Source: Selenomonas sp. AE3005 (lineage in GTDB: Bacteria; Bacillota; Negativicutes; Selenomonadales; Selenomonadaceae). From it: a stretch of DNA of 64,000 nt. Both the position numbers and the translations under genes were made by a program. The notes under the pieces were generated by a model that saw only the letters and a program-made list of their open reading frames with translations, was not told the origin of the DNA and ran no database searches. The stretch spans positions 1 to 64,000 of the forward strand of contig NZ_JMME01000001.1 in the NCBI RefSeq assembly GCF_000686945.1, in the 5' to 3' direction. Every line of letters starts with the position of its first letter. Position 1 is the first letter of the stretch. Below are positions 7,615 through 16,547 of this stretch, one piece after another.

Positions 7615-9162
7615 ATGGCAAATTCCATTATGCTGATGGGCACGAGTTCCCATGTGGGCAAAAGCATCATCACAACGGCGTTATGTCGGATTTTTCATCA
7701 GGAAGGGCGCAAGGTCGTGCCCTTTAAGGCGCAGAATATGGCGCTTAATTCCTACGTGACCAAAGACGGCCGGGAAATGGGCCGGGCGCAGGTCGCGCAG
7801 GCGGAGGCCGCCGGCCTGGAACCCATGGTGGATATGAATCCGGTGCTCTTAAAGCCGACGGGCAATTCCTGCTCGCAGGTCGTGATAAACGGCAAGGCTG
7901 TGGGCAATATGAGTGCTAGGGAATATCACAAGGGCTATTCGTTAAAAGCCTTTGGAGCGGTGACAGAGGCTCTGGCCCGCCTGCAGAAAGATTTTGACAC
8001 GCTGGTTATTGAAGGCGCAGGCAGTCCGGCAGAGGTCAATCTCAAAGCCAATGATATTGTCAATATGCGTGTGGCCAAACATTTAAATGCGCCGGTGCTC
8101 TTAATTGCCGATATCGATCGGGGCGGAGCTTTGGCGTCACTGGTGGGCACATTAGAACTTTTAGACGAGGACGAGCGCGCTCTGGTCAAGGGGCTTATCA
8201 TCAATAAGTTCCGCGGTGATGTGACGCTGCTTACGCCGGCTGTAGACTTTTTGGAAGAAAAGACCGGCAAGCCGGTGCTCGGCATTGTGCCTCATATTGA
8301 AAATATGGGCATTGATGATGAGGATTCCGTGTCCCTTGATGATAAGGATAATGACGCGGCAGAGCAGGCGCAGGCGGATTTGCATATCGCCGTTCTGCAG
8401 ACGCCGAAGATTTCCAACTTCACGGATTTTGACAGCCTGGCGGCGGAGCCTGATGTGTCGTTGTACTACGTGCGCAAGGTGGAAGATTTAGGCAATCCCG
8501 ATATGATTATCCTGCCCGGCTCGAAGAATACGACCGAGGACTTGCTGCATTTGCGTGAGTGTGGCCTGGAAGATGCTATTCGCGAACAGGTGGCTAAGGG
8601 CACGCCGTTATGGGGAATTTGCGGCGGCTATCAGATGCTGGGACAGAAAATTGCTGACCCTTTGCATACGGAATCGGCCAACGATGAAGTGACTGGTCTG
8701 GGCTATCTGCCCATGGCCACGACCTTTGCGGCGGAAAAATTGACAAGTCAGGTACAGGCTGAATGTGGTAATTTTGCTTTCCTGGGTCGGCAGATAACAG
8801 CCGAAGGCTTGTACGGGTACGAAATCCATACCGGGGAAACGCAGTTTACGGGGGAAATGACGCACCCCTTTAAGCTGACTGACAGGTCAAATCAGGCGGT
8901 GGCGATTCCCGAAGGTTTGACATGTCAGCTTGACGGTCAGGGACAAGTGACGGGTACCTATATTCATGGTATCTTTGACCATGACACGTTCCGCCGTCAG
9001 GTATTAAATGCCCTGCGCAGCCGTAAGGGACTGGCTGATTTGCCTGTCCAGCGCAGTGTGCGGCAGGAAAAGGAACGGGCGTATAATCGTCTGGCCAGTG
9101 TGGTACGGGCCAGTCTCGATATGGAAAAGCTGGCACAGATTATGGGGGAAACTTCATGCTGA
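7615..9162 (+). CDS. cbiP: Cobyric acid synthase (CbiP)
   Basis: A 515-aa glutamine-dependent amidotransferase that amidates carboxylates b, d, e and g of adenosylcobyrinic acid a,c-diamide. The N-terminal domain is a dethiobiotin synthetase-like ATPase with a modified P-loop, GTSSHVGKS (8-16). The C-terminal class I glutaminase-like domain has the nucleophile Cys in GICGGYQML (near 336) and GTYIHGIFD with its catalytic His. It overlaps cbiB by 7 bases. Three TGACnnGTCA palindromes lie in its last third. Confidence 0.95.
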   Translation: MANSIMLMGTSSHVGKSIITTALCRIFHQEGRKVVPFKAQNMALNSYVTKDGREMGRAQVAQAEAAGLEPMVDMNPVLLKPTGNSCSQVVINGKAVGNMSAREYHKGYSLKAFGAVTEALARLQKDFDTLVIEGAGSPAEVNLKANDIVNMRVAKHLNAPVLLIADIDRGGALASLVGTLELLDEDERALVKGLIINKFRGDVTLLTPAVDFLEEKTGKPVLGIVPHIENMGIDDEDSVSLDDKDNDAAEQAQADLHIAVLQTPKISNFTDFDSLAAEPDVSLYYVRKVEDLGNPDMIILPGSKNTTEDLLHLRECGLEDAIREQVAKGTPLWGICGGYQMLGQKIADPLHTESANDEVTGLGYLPMATTFAAEKLTSQVQAECGNFAFLGRQITAEGLYGYEIHTGETQFTGEMTHPFKLTDRSNQAVAIPEGLTCQLDGQGQVTGTYIHGIFDHDTFRRQVLNALRSRKGLADLPVQRSVRQEKERAYNRLASVVRASLDMEKLAQIMGETSC

Positions 9163-10097
9163 CAGGAATACTGGCTTTTTTAGTGGACTGCATTATCGGG
9201 GACCCCAAGAGCAAGTGGCACCCCGTGGTGCTGATGGGAAACCTGATTTCCCTGCTGGAGCGCCTGTTTTATCACCCGACGGATACGGACAGCCGGAAAT
9301 TTGCCTGGGGCGCGGTGCTGGTGCTATTGGTACTGTGGCTGACCTATGCCATAGCAGACGGCATAATGCTCTTGTCCTACAGGATTCCCTGGAGCTGGGG
9401 CTCCGTTGCCGTGGGCGCAGTTATGCTGTCCTTTGCTATCTCACCTAAGAGCCTGGCTAAGGCCGGCAAGGAACTTTACGGCCTGCTGCTGGCCGGGGAC
9501 ATGAGCGAGGCCCGGCGCAAGGTGGGCTGGATTGTCGGCCGGGATACGGATAAACTTGACGAACCGGAAATAGCCCGGGCCACGGTGGAAACCATTGCCG
9601 AAAATACCGTCGATGGCATTATTGCGCCCCTGTTCTTTTTCGTACTGGGCGGCGTACCGCTGGCGATGGCCTATCGGGCAGCCAATACCATGGATTCCAT
9701 GCTTGGTTACAAAAACGATAAATACCTTTACTTTGGCCGGGCGGCGGCGCGGCTTGATGATGTGCTGAACTATATTCCGGCCCGTATCACAGCCGTACTC
9801 TTTATCTTTGCGGCGTGGATACTGGGCTATGATTATAAATTTGCTTACCGCATGATGCTACGCGATGCGAAGAAACATCCGAGTCCTAACGGTGGCTATG
9901 CTGAGGCCACGGTGGCCGGAGCGTTGCATATTCGCCTGGGAGGTTATAACTCCTACTTTGGGCAGCCGCATTTTCGCGCCTATATGGGGGAGCCGTTAGA
10001 GGTTTTGAGCATTAAGCATATCATGGGTTCAATCCGGCTGATGTATACGGCCACGGTTATGTTTATCATTGTCTGCTACGCCATGTTTGGCTTGTGA
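9156..10097 (+). CDS. cbiB: Adenosylcobinamide-phosphate synthase (CbiB)
   Basis: A 313-aa integral membrane protein that attaches the aminopropanol (phosphate) linker to adenosylcobyric acid. It begins with the family signature DCIIGDPKSKWHPVVLMG, and has several hydrophobic segments, ENTVDGIIAPLFF and the AYRAANTMDSMLGYK motif. Its substrate would be made by the L-threonine kinase and CobD encoded at 16548 and 18786. The start overlaps cbiP. Confidence 0.94.
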   Translation: MLTGILAFLVDCIIGDPKSKWHPVVLMGNLISLLERLFYHPTDTDSRKFAWGAVLVLLVLWLTYAIADGIMLLSYRIPWSWGSVAVGAVMLSFAISPKSLAKAGKELYGLLLAGDMSEARRKVGWIVGRDTDKLDEPEIARATVETIAENTVDGIIAPLFFFVLGGVPLAMAYRAANTMDSMLGYKNDKYLYFGRAAARLDDVLNYIPARITAVLFIFAAWILGYDYKFAYRMMLRDAKKHPSPNGGYAEATVAGALHIRLGGYNSYFGQPHFRAYMGEPLEVLSIKHIMGSIRLMYTATVMFIIVCYAMFGL

Positions 10098-10119
10098 TAA
10101 GGGAAGGAAATGGAATGAA

Positions 10120-10887
10120 ATGAAATCATTTATTACCGCCCTGCAGTTTTTAACGCGGATTCATATCTGTACGCAACAGGATTTGACGGCTGAGGATTTT
10201 GGCCGCAGTACAAAGTTTTTCCCGTTGGTCGGGGTTATTCTGGGGACTATATATATGCTGGCAGCCTGGGGGCTGATTGCCGTATTCGGCTGGGCCAATC
10301 TGGTGACTACCTTGCTGATAATCCTGCCGGTAATGCTGACTGGCGGGCTGATGCTCGACGGTTTTATGGATACTGTGGACGGTGTCTTTTCCGGCCGGGA
10401 CCGGGAGCGTGTGCTGGAAATCATGAAGGACAGCCGCGTGGGCTCCTTTGGCGTAATCGCTTTGGCCTGTCTGCTGCTCATCAACTGGACGGCGCTCCGT
10501 GATGTCAAGCTCATGCTGATTATGACGGCGCTCTTTGTTATGCCCATTATCGGCCGCATGGCCATGGTCATGGCCATTGCCTGCTTTCCCTACGCGCGTA
10601 AGGAAGGCATGGGCAAAATATTTGCCGATATGGCCGATAAGAAAACCCTGCTGCTGGCAATAGCTGTGACACTGGCCTTTGTGGTTCCCTGGGGGCAGGC
10701 AGCTGTCGCCGCTTTGGTGGTGGGGCTTTGCTTTGCCTGGCTCGTGGGCCGCTGGCTGACAAGTCAACTGGGCGGCTTGACCGGTGACACTTACGGCGCC
10801 ATTGAAACGCTGACGGAAACGGTGGTACTGCTGGTGTTCTGGGTGACGTCCTGGATACCGGGCGGCCTGCATATATTGTGGAAATAA
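10120..10887 (+). CDS. cobS: Adenosylcobinamide-GDP ribazoletransferase (CobS)
   Basis: A 255-aa membrane enzyme joining adenosylcobinamide-GDP to alpha-ribazole (phosphate). It shows FLTRI near the N-terminus and GLMLDGFMDTVDGVFSGRDR, the metal-binding acidic motif of the family, near residues 83-102, plus LGGLTGDTYGA toward the end. About six hydrophobic segments fit a membrane location. I set the start at ATG 10120 because CobS proteins begin MKSF-like; the longer frame would begin inside cbiB. One TGACAAGTCA at 10757. Confidence 0.93.
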   Translation: MKSFITALQFLTRIHICTQQDLTAEDFGRSTKFFPLVGVILGTIYMLAAWGLIAVFGWANLVTTLLIILPVMLTGGLMLDGFMDTVDGVFSGRDRERVLEIMKDSRVGSFGVIALACLLLINWTALRDVKLMLIMTALFVMPIIGRMAMVMAIACFPYARKEGMGKIFADMADKKTLLLAIAVTLAFVVPWGQAAVAALVVGLCFAWLVGRWLTSQLGGLTGDTYGAIETLTETVVLLVFWVTSWIPGGLHILWK

Positions 10888-10914
10888 CAGACTCATGTCA
10901 TGGAGGTGCTGGAT

Positions 10915-11667
10915 GTGAGTAATAAAAATTGGCAGTTTTACGATATGGTCATCAACGGCCTGCCACAGCGTGTAAAATACAACGAGGATACGGTAAACTC
11001 GCTGTTTATACCTTTGCTGCAAAAATTGACGGATATACAGCAACGTGAACAGCGCCGGATAATGGCATTCCTGGCCGCACCGCCGGCCACGGGCAAATCA
11101 ACATTGCTGCAGTTTCTGGAACAGCTGTCACATGAGCAGGCAGGTACGCAGGCAGTGCAGGCTTTGGGTATGGACGGTTTTCATTATCCCAATGCATATC
11201 TGGAGTCACATACGATAGAGCGTGACGGGAAAACCATAACGCTCAGGTCAATTAAAGGCGCGCCGGAAACTTTTGATGTGACAGGTTTAAGGGCAAAGAT
11301 AAAAGAGGCCAAGCAGGGAAAATCCCTCTGGCCTGTTTATGACCGCAAACTGCACAATCCGATTCCTGACGCGCTTGTAGTAAACAGAAATATTTTGCTG
11401 GTGGAGGGCAACTGGCTGCTGCTCAATGAACCGCAGTGGCATGACTTGCATGAACTGGCTGATTACACACTCAGTATAAAAGTGGCACCGGAACTCCTAA
11501 AAGACCGCCTTATTCAGCGCAAAATACAGGGCGGCCTGTCCGAAAAAGACGCTGTAAATTTCTACGAAACCAGCGACCGCCTGAATGTAGAACGTATATT
11601 AAACAATCAAGTCCCAGCCGATGAACAATGGCAAATGTTCGCGGACGGGGACTTCATAAAATGCTGA
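10915..11667 (+). CDS. P-loop nucleoside/nucleotide kinase family protein (YggC-like)
   Basis: A 250-aa kinase-like protein with a Walker A motif AAPPATGKST near residue 56 and later motifs DGFHYPN, VYDRKLHNP, VEGNWLLL and KDRLIQRK. This pattern is shared by the YggC/fructokinase-like branch of the uridine kinase and pantothenate kinase fold. The substrate is unknown. I chose GTG 10915 because GGAGGT sits 7 bases upstream; an ATG at 10900 would overlap that site. It follows cobS by 27 bases and ends at a terminator, so it is probably co-transcribed with the cobamide genes. Confidence 0.75.
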   Translation: MSNKNWQFYDMVINGLPQRVKYNEDTVNSLFIPLLQKLTDIQQREQRRIMAFLAAPPATGKSTLLQFLEQLSHEQAGTQAVQALGMDGFHYPNAYLESHTIERDGKTITLRSIKGAPETFDVTGLRAKIKEAKQGKSLWPVYDRKLHNPIPDALVVNRNILLVEGNWLLLNEPQWHDLHELADYTLSIKVAPELLKDRLIQRKIQGGLSEKDAVNFYETSDRLNVERILNNQVPADEQWQMFADGDFIKC

Positions 11668-11674
11668 TAATTTG

Positions 11675-11709
11675 AAACCGCACACGGCAGCAGGCTGTGT
11701 GCGGTTTTT
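11675..11709 (+). terminator. Terminator ending the cbiC-kinase transcript
   Basis: AACCGCACAC pairs with GTGTGCGGTT around an 11-base loop, followed by TTTTT. It separates the cobamide genes from the accessory cassette that starts at 11807. Confidence 0.88.
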
Positions 11710-11749
11710 GTCGAATTATACTGATGGGAAATTTTTTACCCACTGCTCA

Positions 11750-11758
11750 TGCTATAAT
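11750..11758 (+). promoter_or_regulatory. Extended -10 promoter for the WYL gene
   Basis: TGCTATAAT (11750-11758) is a perfect extended -10 element about 50 bases before the start codon at 11807. No good -35 stands at 17 bases, as is common for extended -10 promoters. Confidence 0.55.
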
Positions 11759-11806
11759 GAAATCAAAGATAGGGAAAGGCTTAGCAAAAACAAGTGAGGG
11801 GTGTAA

Positions 11807-12799
11807 ATGGAAGTGTACGCCGGGGATAACAAAAAGATGCTTAACATGTTAATATTGGAGATTCTGAAAAATTACACCGATGCCGATCACAGGCTGACTC
11901 AACAGGAAATCATCGACCTGCTTAAGCTAAACTATGGCACAGAGTGCGACAGACGTTCTATTCGCAACAATATCCGCTCCCTCAAGGACATGGGTTACGA
12001 AATAGCCACTGAGCGGGGCTGCTATCTGGCAGAGCGAGAATTTGATGATGCGGAACTTCGGATGCTTATTGATAGCGTCCTATTCTCCAAAACTTTGTCG
12101 GGAGAGCAAGCTAAACGACTCATAAAGAAACTTAAAGGCTTTGGTAACCGTTACTTTCACGCTAAAGTCGCTCACGTTTGCAATTTGCCGGAACTATTTC
12201 ACTCGGATAACAAACAGGTCATGCTAGTATTAGATGCTTTGAATGATGCCATTGAAGAAAAGAAGAAGGTCAGTTTCATTTACAACCGCTACGGCACAGA
12301 CTTCAAACTACACCCAAGGAGGGACGAACTGTATATCGTTAATCCTTACCAATTGGTAGCTAACAACGGGCGCTATTATCTTATCGGCAATTGTGACAAA
12401 TACGATGACTTGTCCCATTACCGTATTGACCGTATCACCTCCATTAAAATTTTGTCTGAGCCAGTTAAGCCTAAAAAAGGTGTTCGGGAATTTCCCCGGG
12501 GGTGGAGTCTTCCCAAACACATGGCGGAGCATATTTATATGTATAGTGGGGACAGCGTGACGGTGAAATTTATCGCCGACACGGATTTGATGGATGAACT
12601 TATTGATTGGTTCGGCAGGGATTTTCGGATTAAAGAAGAAACTGACAACAAAATGCTTGTGACGCTCAAGTGTAATGAGCGAGCTATGAAATATTGGGCG
12701 CTACAATACGGTGAGCATATTGAAATCAAGGCACCGCAAAGTTTGCGTGAGGCCGTTAAGGCGGCTGTTTTAGATATGGCGAAGAAATACGCCGAATGA
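11807..12799 (+). CDS. WYL-domain transcriptional regulator
   Basis: A 330-aa protein with an N-terminal winged-helix DNA-binding domain (about 10-70, with TQQEIIDLL and RRSIRNNIRSLKDMGYEI) and a WYL domain (about 140-230) recognised by PYQLVANNGRYYLIG and the YRIDRI segment, followed by the usual WCX-like C-terminal part. WYL regulators often sense ligands or nucleic acids and frequently control stress and phage-defence genes. Its stop overlaps the next ORF and the small-protein gene follows, so it likely regulates the cassette that it heads. Confidence 0.88.
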   Translation: MEVYAGDNKKMLNMLILEILKNYTDADHRLTQQEIIDLLKLNYGTECDRRSIRNNIRSLKDMGYEIATERGCYLAEREFDDAELRMLIDSVLFSKTLSGEQAKRLIKKLKGFGNRYFHAKVAHVCNLPELFHSDNKQVMLVLDALNDAIEEKKKVSFIYNRYGTDFKLHPRRDELYIVNPYQLVANNGRYYLIGNCDKYDDLSHYRIDRITSIKILSEPVKPKKGVREFPRGWSLPKHMAEHIYMYSGDSVTVKFIADTDLMDELIDWFGRDFRIKEETDNKMLVTLKCNERAMKYWALQYGEHIEIKAPQSLREAVKAAVLDMAKKYAE

Positions 12800-12819
12800 T
12801 TTGGAAGGGAGCGAAAATC

Positions 12820-15042
12820 ATGTACGGAGCGATTTTAGGTGACATTATCGGCTCGCCTTACGAATTTGACAGGGGGGCGAAAATAAAGGAGTTTCCCTTG
12901 TTCGTTGCAAAAAATCGGTTCACTGATGATACGGTGATGACGATTGCTGTGGCAGATGCCTTGCTCTATGCAGGAAAAGACGCTATGGAGGACAAAATTT
13001 GCGCTGCAGTGGTTTCCTCTATGCAGCACTGGGGCGAGAAATATCCTAAAGCAGGATATGGCGGAAGATTCCGTGAATGGCTCAAGGAAAAAGAACCTAA
13101 ACCCTACGGCAGTTTCGGCAACGGCTCGGCCATGCGAGTATCTTCTGTGGGATGGCTTTACGACTCTATAGAGCGCACGAGAGATATTGCCAGGTGGACT
13201 GCGGAGGTTACACACAATCACGCCGAGGGCATCAAGGGAGCAGAATCGGTGGCAAGTGCTATCTATCTTGCACGGACGGGCGAATCCAAAGCGACTATCA
13301 AAAAGTACATCGAGGACGAGTTTGGCTATAACCTTGCCCGCACCTTGAAGGAAATTCGTCCTGCTTACCACATGGATGTGACTTGTCAAGGCTCGGTGCC
13401 AGAGGCCATTATTGCTTTCTTGGAAAGTACAGATTTTGAAGATGCTGTGCGAAACGCTGTGTCCATTGGTGGCGATACAGATACCATCGCTTGCATAGCC
13501 GGAAGTATTGCCGAGGCGTATTACGGGCTTACTCCGATGCTGGAAGAAGAGTGCTTAAAACGCATACCGAATAAAATGAAAGATGTCATAATACGTTTTG
13601 ACCGTGCGAGAGGAAAGGCAGTACAAGGCGAACCAATCATCGAATCCGCTCTTCTTCGCTATCATCGGGATAGTTCCCCGGAAAATGAAACAGCGGTGCT
13701 TAATGCGATTTATATGCGTATGAAAGACAACGGTTATTTCCTTCTTCCGCCAAGCGAAGTACGCATATTTGACGAATGTGCCGCCAAGGGCGATTATGAC
13801 GGCGAAATAAGCATCGAGGCCTATACTTCAGACAGGGAATTTTTCATGGGACTGGATGAGGAGGACGAAAGTGCTGTTTATACTACGGAGGTGAAAATTT
13901 ACGATTTGCTCTCCTTCATTGCCAAGGCAACTGACGCAGAGTCAGGCATTGACATCAACTATGACAAAAAGATTTATCTGAGCCGCGATATGGCTCGATC
14001 GATTTTGGCGAGGGGTGGAGATATGGCTGACCGGCAAAAAAGGTATCTGCCCATGCCGGATAAAATCAATATTTTACCCAAAGACTTAACCCAAAAATTC
14101 ATCTCCGGCGTCAGATTTTGTTTCATGTGCGCTTACGATGCCTATACCAACTACTGCGAACTGTATCATCGTAACGGCAAAATTTACCGTTATGATATTT
14201 TTGGCGATAACAAGCAGGTGGAAAAAATCTGCCGAGTATTCCCTGCATTCAAAAAGTATAATGAGAACGATGAACAAAACGCTAAACTAGGCGAATGGGA
14301 GTGGAACTATTGCGAAATGGGCGCTTGTGTCTTTGCTCATGCCGAGGTGATAGATGCGTATAAAATGCGTACGGGACACATGGATTATTTGACTTGGAGC
14401 CCTGATGATGCTTATATGACGATAAGGGATTTATTGGAGGAAGAAGATACGATGTTTGAGCCTATGAAGATTGATAAAGATGTTCTACATGAAATAAGTG
14501 ACTATCAACACGACCGTGAGGGGATTCCTGCTGGTTGGGTTTATTTGGGCAACGATAAGGAACGGTATGTGCTTGGGTGGCCAGGAGAACGGAATATTCT
14601 CGTATTGGGCGTAAACCCCAGCACGGCAAAACCCGGAGAAGATGATCCCACCATTAAGAATGTACGCAGGATTGCAAAGAATAAGGGATTTGACGGTTGG
14701 ATTATGATGAATCTTCATCCGCAGAGGGCTACTAATCCAGAAGAGATGGAAGAAAACGATGTATGGAGCGAAAATAACCCGAGAGTGTTTGAGGCCGTGA
14801 TGAGATATTTTCAGGTACACGCTGTATGGTGCGCATGGGGAAACATGATAGATATGACCGGCAAGAGATTTCTGTACGGTGCGTTGGCTAATATTTATGA
14901 TGTCCTTGGCGAAAACGTCAAATGGTATAGCTACGGCAAATTAACCAAGTATGGCAATCCACGTCACCCCCTTTATATGTCACTTACTCATGAATTTCAA
15001 GAGTTCGATGTGCGTGGGTATTTATTGCGGAAAGGTAAGTAA
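12820..15042 (+). CDS. ADP-ribosylglycohydrolase fused to an unknown region and a DUF1643-like domain
   Basis: A 740-aa fusion. Residues 1 to about 265 are an ADP-ribosylglycohydrolase (DraG/ARH fold) starting MYGAILGDIIGS. Both metal-binding motifs are intact: FTDDT at 34-38 and GGDTDT at 217-222. ARH enzymes remove ADP-ribose from proteins or nucleic acids. About 265-570 matches nothing I recognise. About 570-740 resembles DUF1643, with VLGVNPSTA, TIKNVRRIAKNKGF and MMNLHPQRATNP. The ATG at 12820 follows GGAAGGGA and fits the usual ARH start; an upstream ATG at 12796 overlaps the WYL stop. The fusion is unusual and its target unknown. Confidence 0.85.
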   Translation: MYGAILGDIIGSPYEFDRGAKIKEFPLFVAKNRFTDDTVMTIAVADALLYAGKDAMEDKICAAVVSSMQHWGEKYPKAGYGGRFREWLKEKEPKPYGSFGNGSAMRVSSVGWLYDSIERTRDIARWTAEVTHNHAEGIKGAESVASAIYLARTGESKATIKKYIEDEFGYNLARTLKEIRPAYHMDVTCQGSVPEAIIAFLESTDFEDAVRNAVSIGGDTDTIACIAGSIAEAYYGLTPMLEEECLKRIPNKMKDVIIRFDRARGKAVQGEPIIESALLRYHRDSSPENETAVLNAIYMRMKDNGYFLLPPSEVRIFDECAAKGDYDGEISIEAYTSDREFFMGLDEEDESAVYTTEVKIYDLLSFIAKATDAESGIDINYDKKIYLSRDMARSILARGGDMADRQKRYLPMPDKINILPKDLTQKFISGVRFCFMCAYDAYTNYCELYHRNGKIYRYDIFGDNKQVEKICRVFPAFKKYNENDEQNAKLGEWEWNYCEMGACVFAHAEVIDAYKMRTGHMDYLTWSPDDAYMTIRDLLEEEDTMFEPMKIDKDVLHEISDYQHDREGIPAGWVYLGNDKERYVLGWPGERNILVLGVNPSTAKPGEDDPTIKNVRRIAKNKGFDGWIMMNLHPQRATNPEEMEENDVWSENNPRVFEAVMRYFQVHAVWCAWGNMIDMTGKRFLYGALANIYDVLGENVKWYSYGKLTKYGNPRHPLYMSLTHEFQEFDVRGYLLRKGK

Positions 15043-15063
15043 TGTGTGGAAGAGAGAAATATT

Positions 15064-15399
15064 ATGGCAGAGCAACTTATTCTTAAAGAATCTATGCTCC
15101 ACGAAGAATCAGTAAAAAACATTCGTGTTAGGGAAAATTTTTTCTCCGATGGTCGCAGTTATGTATCAGAACTTTGGGCGTTGGAAGGAACAACCAATAT
15201 GACTTACTATTTTGCCGCCGATGGCATGGAGGAGAATGAATCTGCTTTGGAGGAGTATTTGGTGTCCGTTGACAAATTAGTTGCGAAGGAAGAGCACCAC
15301 ATGGGGATAATGACTCTCTATGTTGAGGGTGTGAAGGTATACTCTGTGACGGTGACTGTTGGGCAGGAGGATACTTTGTACTGCGAGGCGAGGATGTAG
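15064..15399 (+). CDS. Small hypothetical protein of the WYL/ARH cassette
   Basis: A 111-aa acidic protein with alternating strand-like stretches (MTYYFAADGM, GIMTLYVEGVKVYSVTVTVG) and no cysteine-rich, membrane or nucleotide-binding motif. I do not recognise a family. I chose ATG 15064, 7 bases after GGAAGAGAG; an in-frame GTG at 15046 is the alternative. It follows the ARH fusion by 21 bases and is probably in the same transcript, so it may work with the fusion protein. Confidence 0.65.
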   Translation: MAEQLILKESMLHEESVKNIRVRENFFSDGRSYVSELWALEGTTNMTYYFAADGMEENESALEEYLVSVDKLVAKEEHHMGIMTLYVEGVKVYSVTVTVGQEDTLYCEARM

Positions 15400-15527
15400 A
15401 ATTTAAAGGATGATGTCAGACATATCAAAGATATTTATATGTTGAAGACACAAGCAACGCAGGAAAAGTATAAAAGAAGGTGAATATAATATATAAATTG
15501 ATATAAATCATTCAAGGAGGCAGCGAT

Positions 15528-16454
15528 ATGAAATTTTGTATCTTTGGTGCCGGGGGCACTGGCGGGACGCTGGCGGCTTATCTGGCTATGGCCGGTAATG
15601 ATGTGACCATTGTGGCGCGTGGGGCGCATTTGGCGGCGATTCAGGCGCAGGGGCTGACGCTGCAGACCAATCACCGCGGCACAGTGCAGGTAGCCGGGAT
15701 TAAAGCCTGCACGGCGGAAAATTACGATGATGTGCCTGATGTGTTATTTGTCTGCGTGAAGTATTACAATATTGAAGATGCTATCGCCTTTGCCAAGGCG
15801 AAAATGACGCCGCAAACGCTTATAGTGCCGGTGCTGAATGTCTTTGGGACGGGCGGCGTTATGCAGGCGCAGCTGCCAGAACTTACCTGCCTTGACGGCT
15901 GCATTTACGTTATGAGTGAAATCAAAGAGCCGGGAGTAATCTATCAGTCGGATAAGATGCTCCGCGTGATATACGGCTATCGTCCCCAGCAGGAGCAAAA
16001 GCTGTTGGAAACAGCTCAAAAGCTGGAGAAGGTGCTCAATGAGGCAGATATCAAGGGGCATTTTAGTGATAATATAATTCGTGACGCTCTGCAAAAATTT
16101 GCCTTTGTTTCCCCAGCCGCCGCTGCCGGCGCTTATTTGGCGGTTACCAGTGAAAAGTTTCAGCAGCCCGGGGAGGCCAGGGATTTGTTTAGCGGCCTGA
16201 TAAAAGAGGTGGAATCCTTGGGCGGTGCCATGGGGGTTACCTTTAAACAGGACCTGACAGAGGTCGGCTTAAAAATCATGGACGCACTAAAGGCTGGTTC
16301 TACCATGTCCATGCAGCGCGATATTCAGAAGGGCAGGCAGTCGGAGTTTGCCGGGCTGGTGGACAGAGTGGTCAGCCTGGGGCACGAGTATGGCGTAGCT
16401 GTACCGCTGTATGAAAAAATCAGTCAGTGGGGCAAGGAGCAGCACCTTGGCTGA
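15528..16454 (+). CDS. Ketopantoate reductase family protein (PanE/ApbA)
   Basis: A 308-aa NADPH-dependent reductase-like protein. The Rossmann motif GAGGTGG is at 7-13, followed by the NADP-binding region VARGAHLAAI. The C-terminal half fits the PanE catalytic domain, with K and N residues in the ENIIRDALQKFAFVSP stretch. 2-dehydropantoate 2-reductases make pantoate for coenzyme A, but many family members act on other keto acids. A strong AAGGAGG site precedes ATG 15528. It lies between the accessory cassette and the second cobamide block; no pan genes are nearby. Confidence 0.8.
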   Translation: MKFCIFGAGGTGGTLAAYLAMAGNDVTIVARGAHLAAIQAQGLTLQTNHRGTVQVAGIKACTAENYDDVPDVLFVCVKYYNIEDAIAFAKAKMTPQTLIVPVLNVFGTGGVMQAQLPELTCLDGCIYVMSEIKEPGVIYQSDKMLRVIYGYRPQQEQKLLETAQKLEKVLNEADIKGHFSDNIIRDALQKFAFVSPAAAAGAYLAVTSEKFQQPGEARDLFSGLIKEVESLGGAMGVTFKQDLTEVGLKIMDALKAGSTMSMQRDIQKGRQSEFAGLVDRVVSLGHEYGVAVPLYEKISQWGKEQHLG

Positions 16455-16495
16455 CATTTGCGCCCCGGGGGAGCATGGATTTTGACGGTCAATTA

Positions 16496-16504
16496 TGGTA
16501 TCAT
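16496..16504 (+). promoter_or_regulatory. Extended -10 promoter before the threonine kinase gene
   Basis: TGGTATCAT (16496-16504) forms an extended -10 about 44 bases before ATG 16548. The same TGGTATA-type element occurs before smc, rbgA and the tRNA pair in this window. Confidence 0.45.
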
Positions 16505-16547
16505 ATCTACAAACGTTAAAATTTGTGCGTAACTCTGGAGTCTATAA

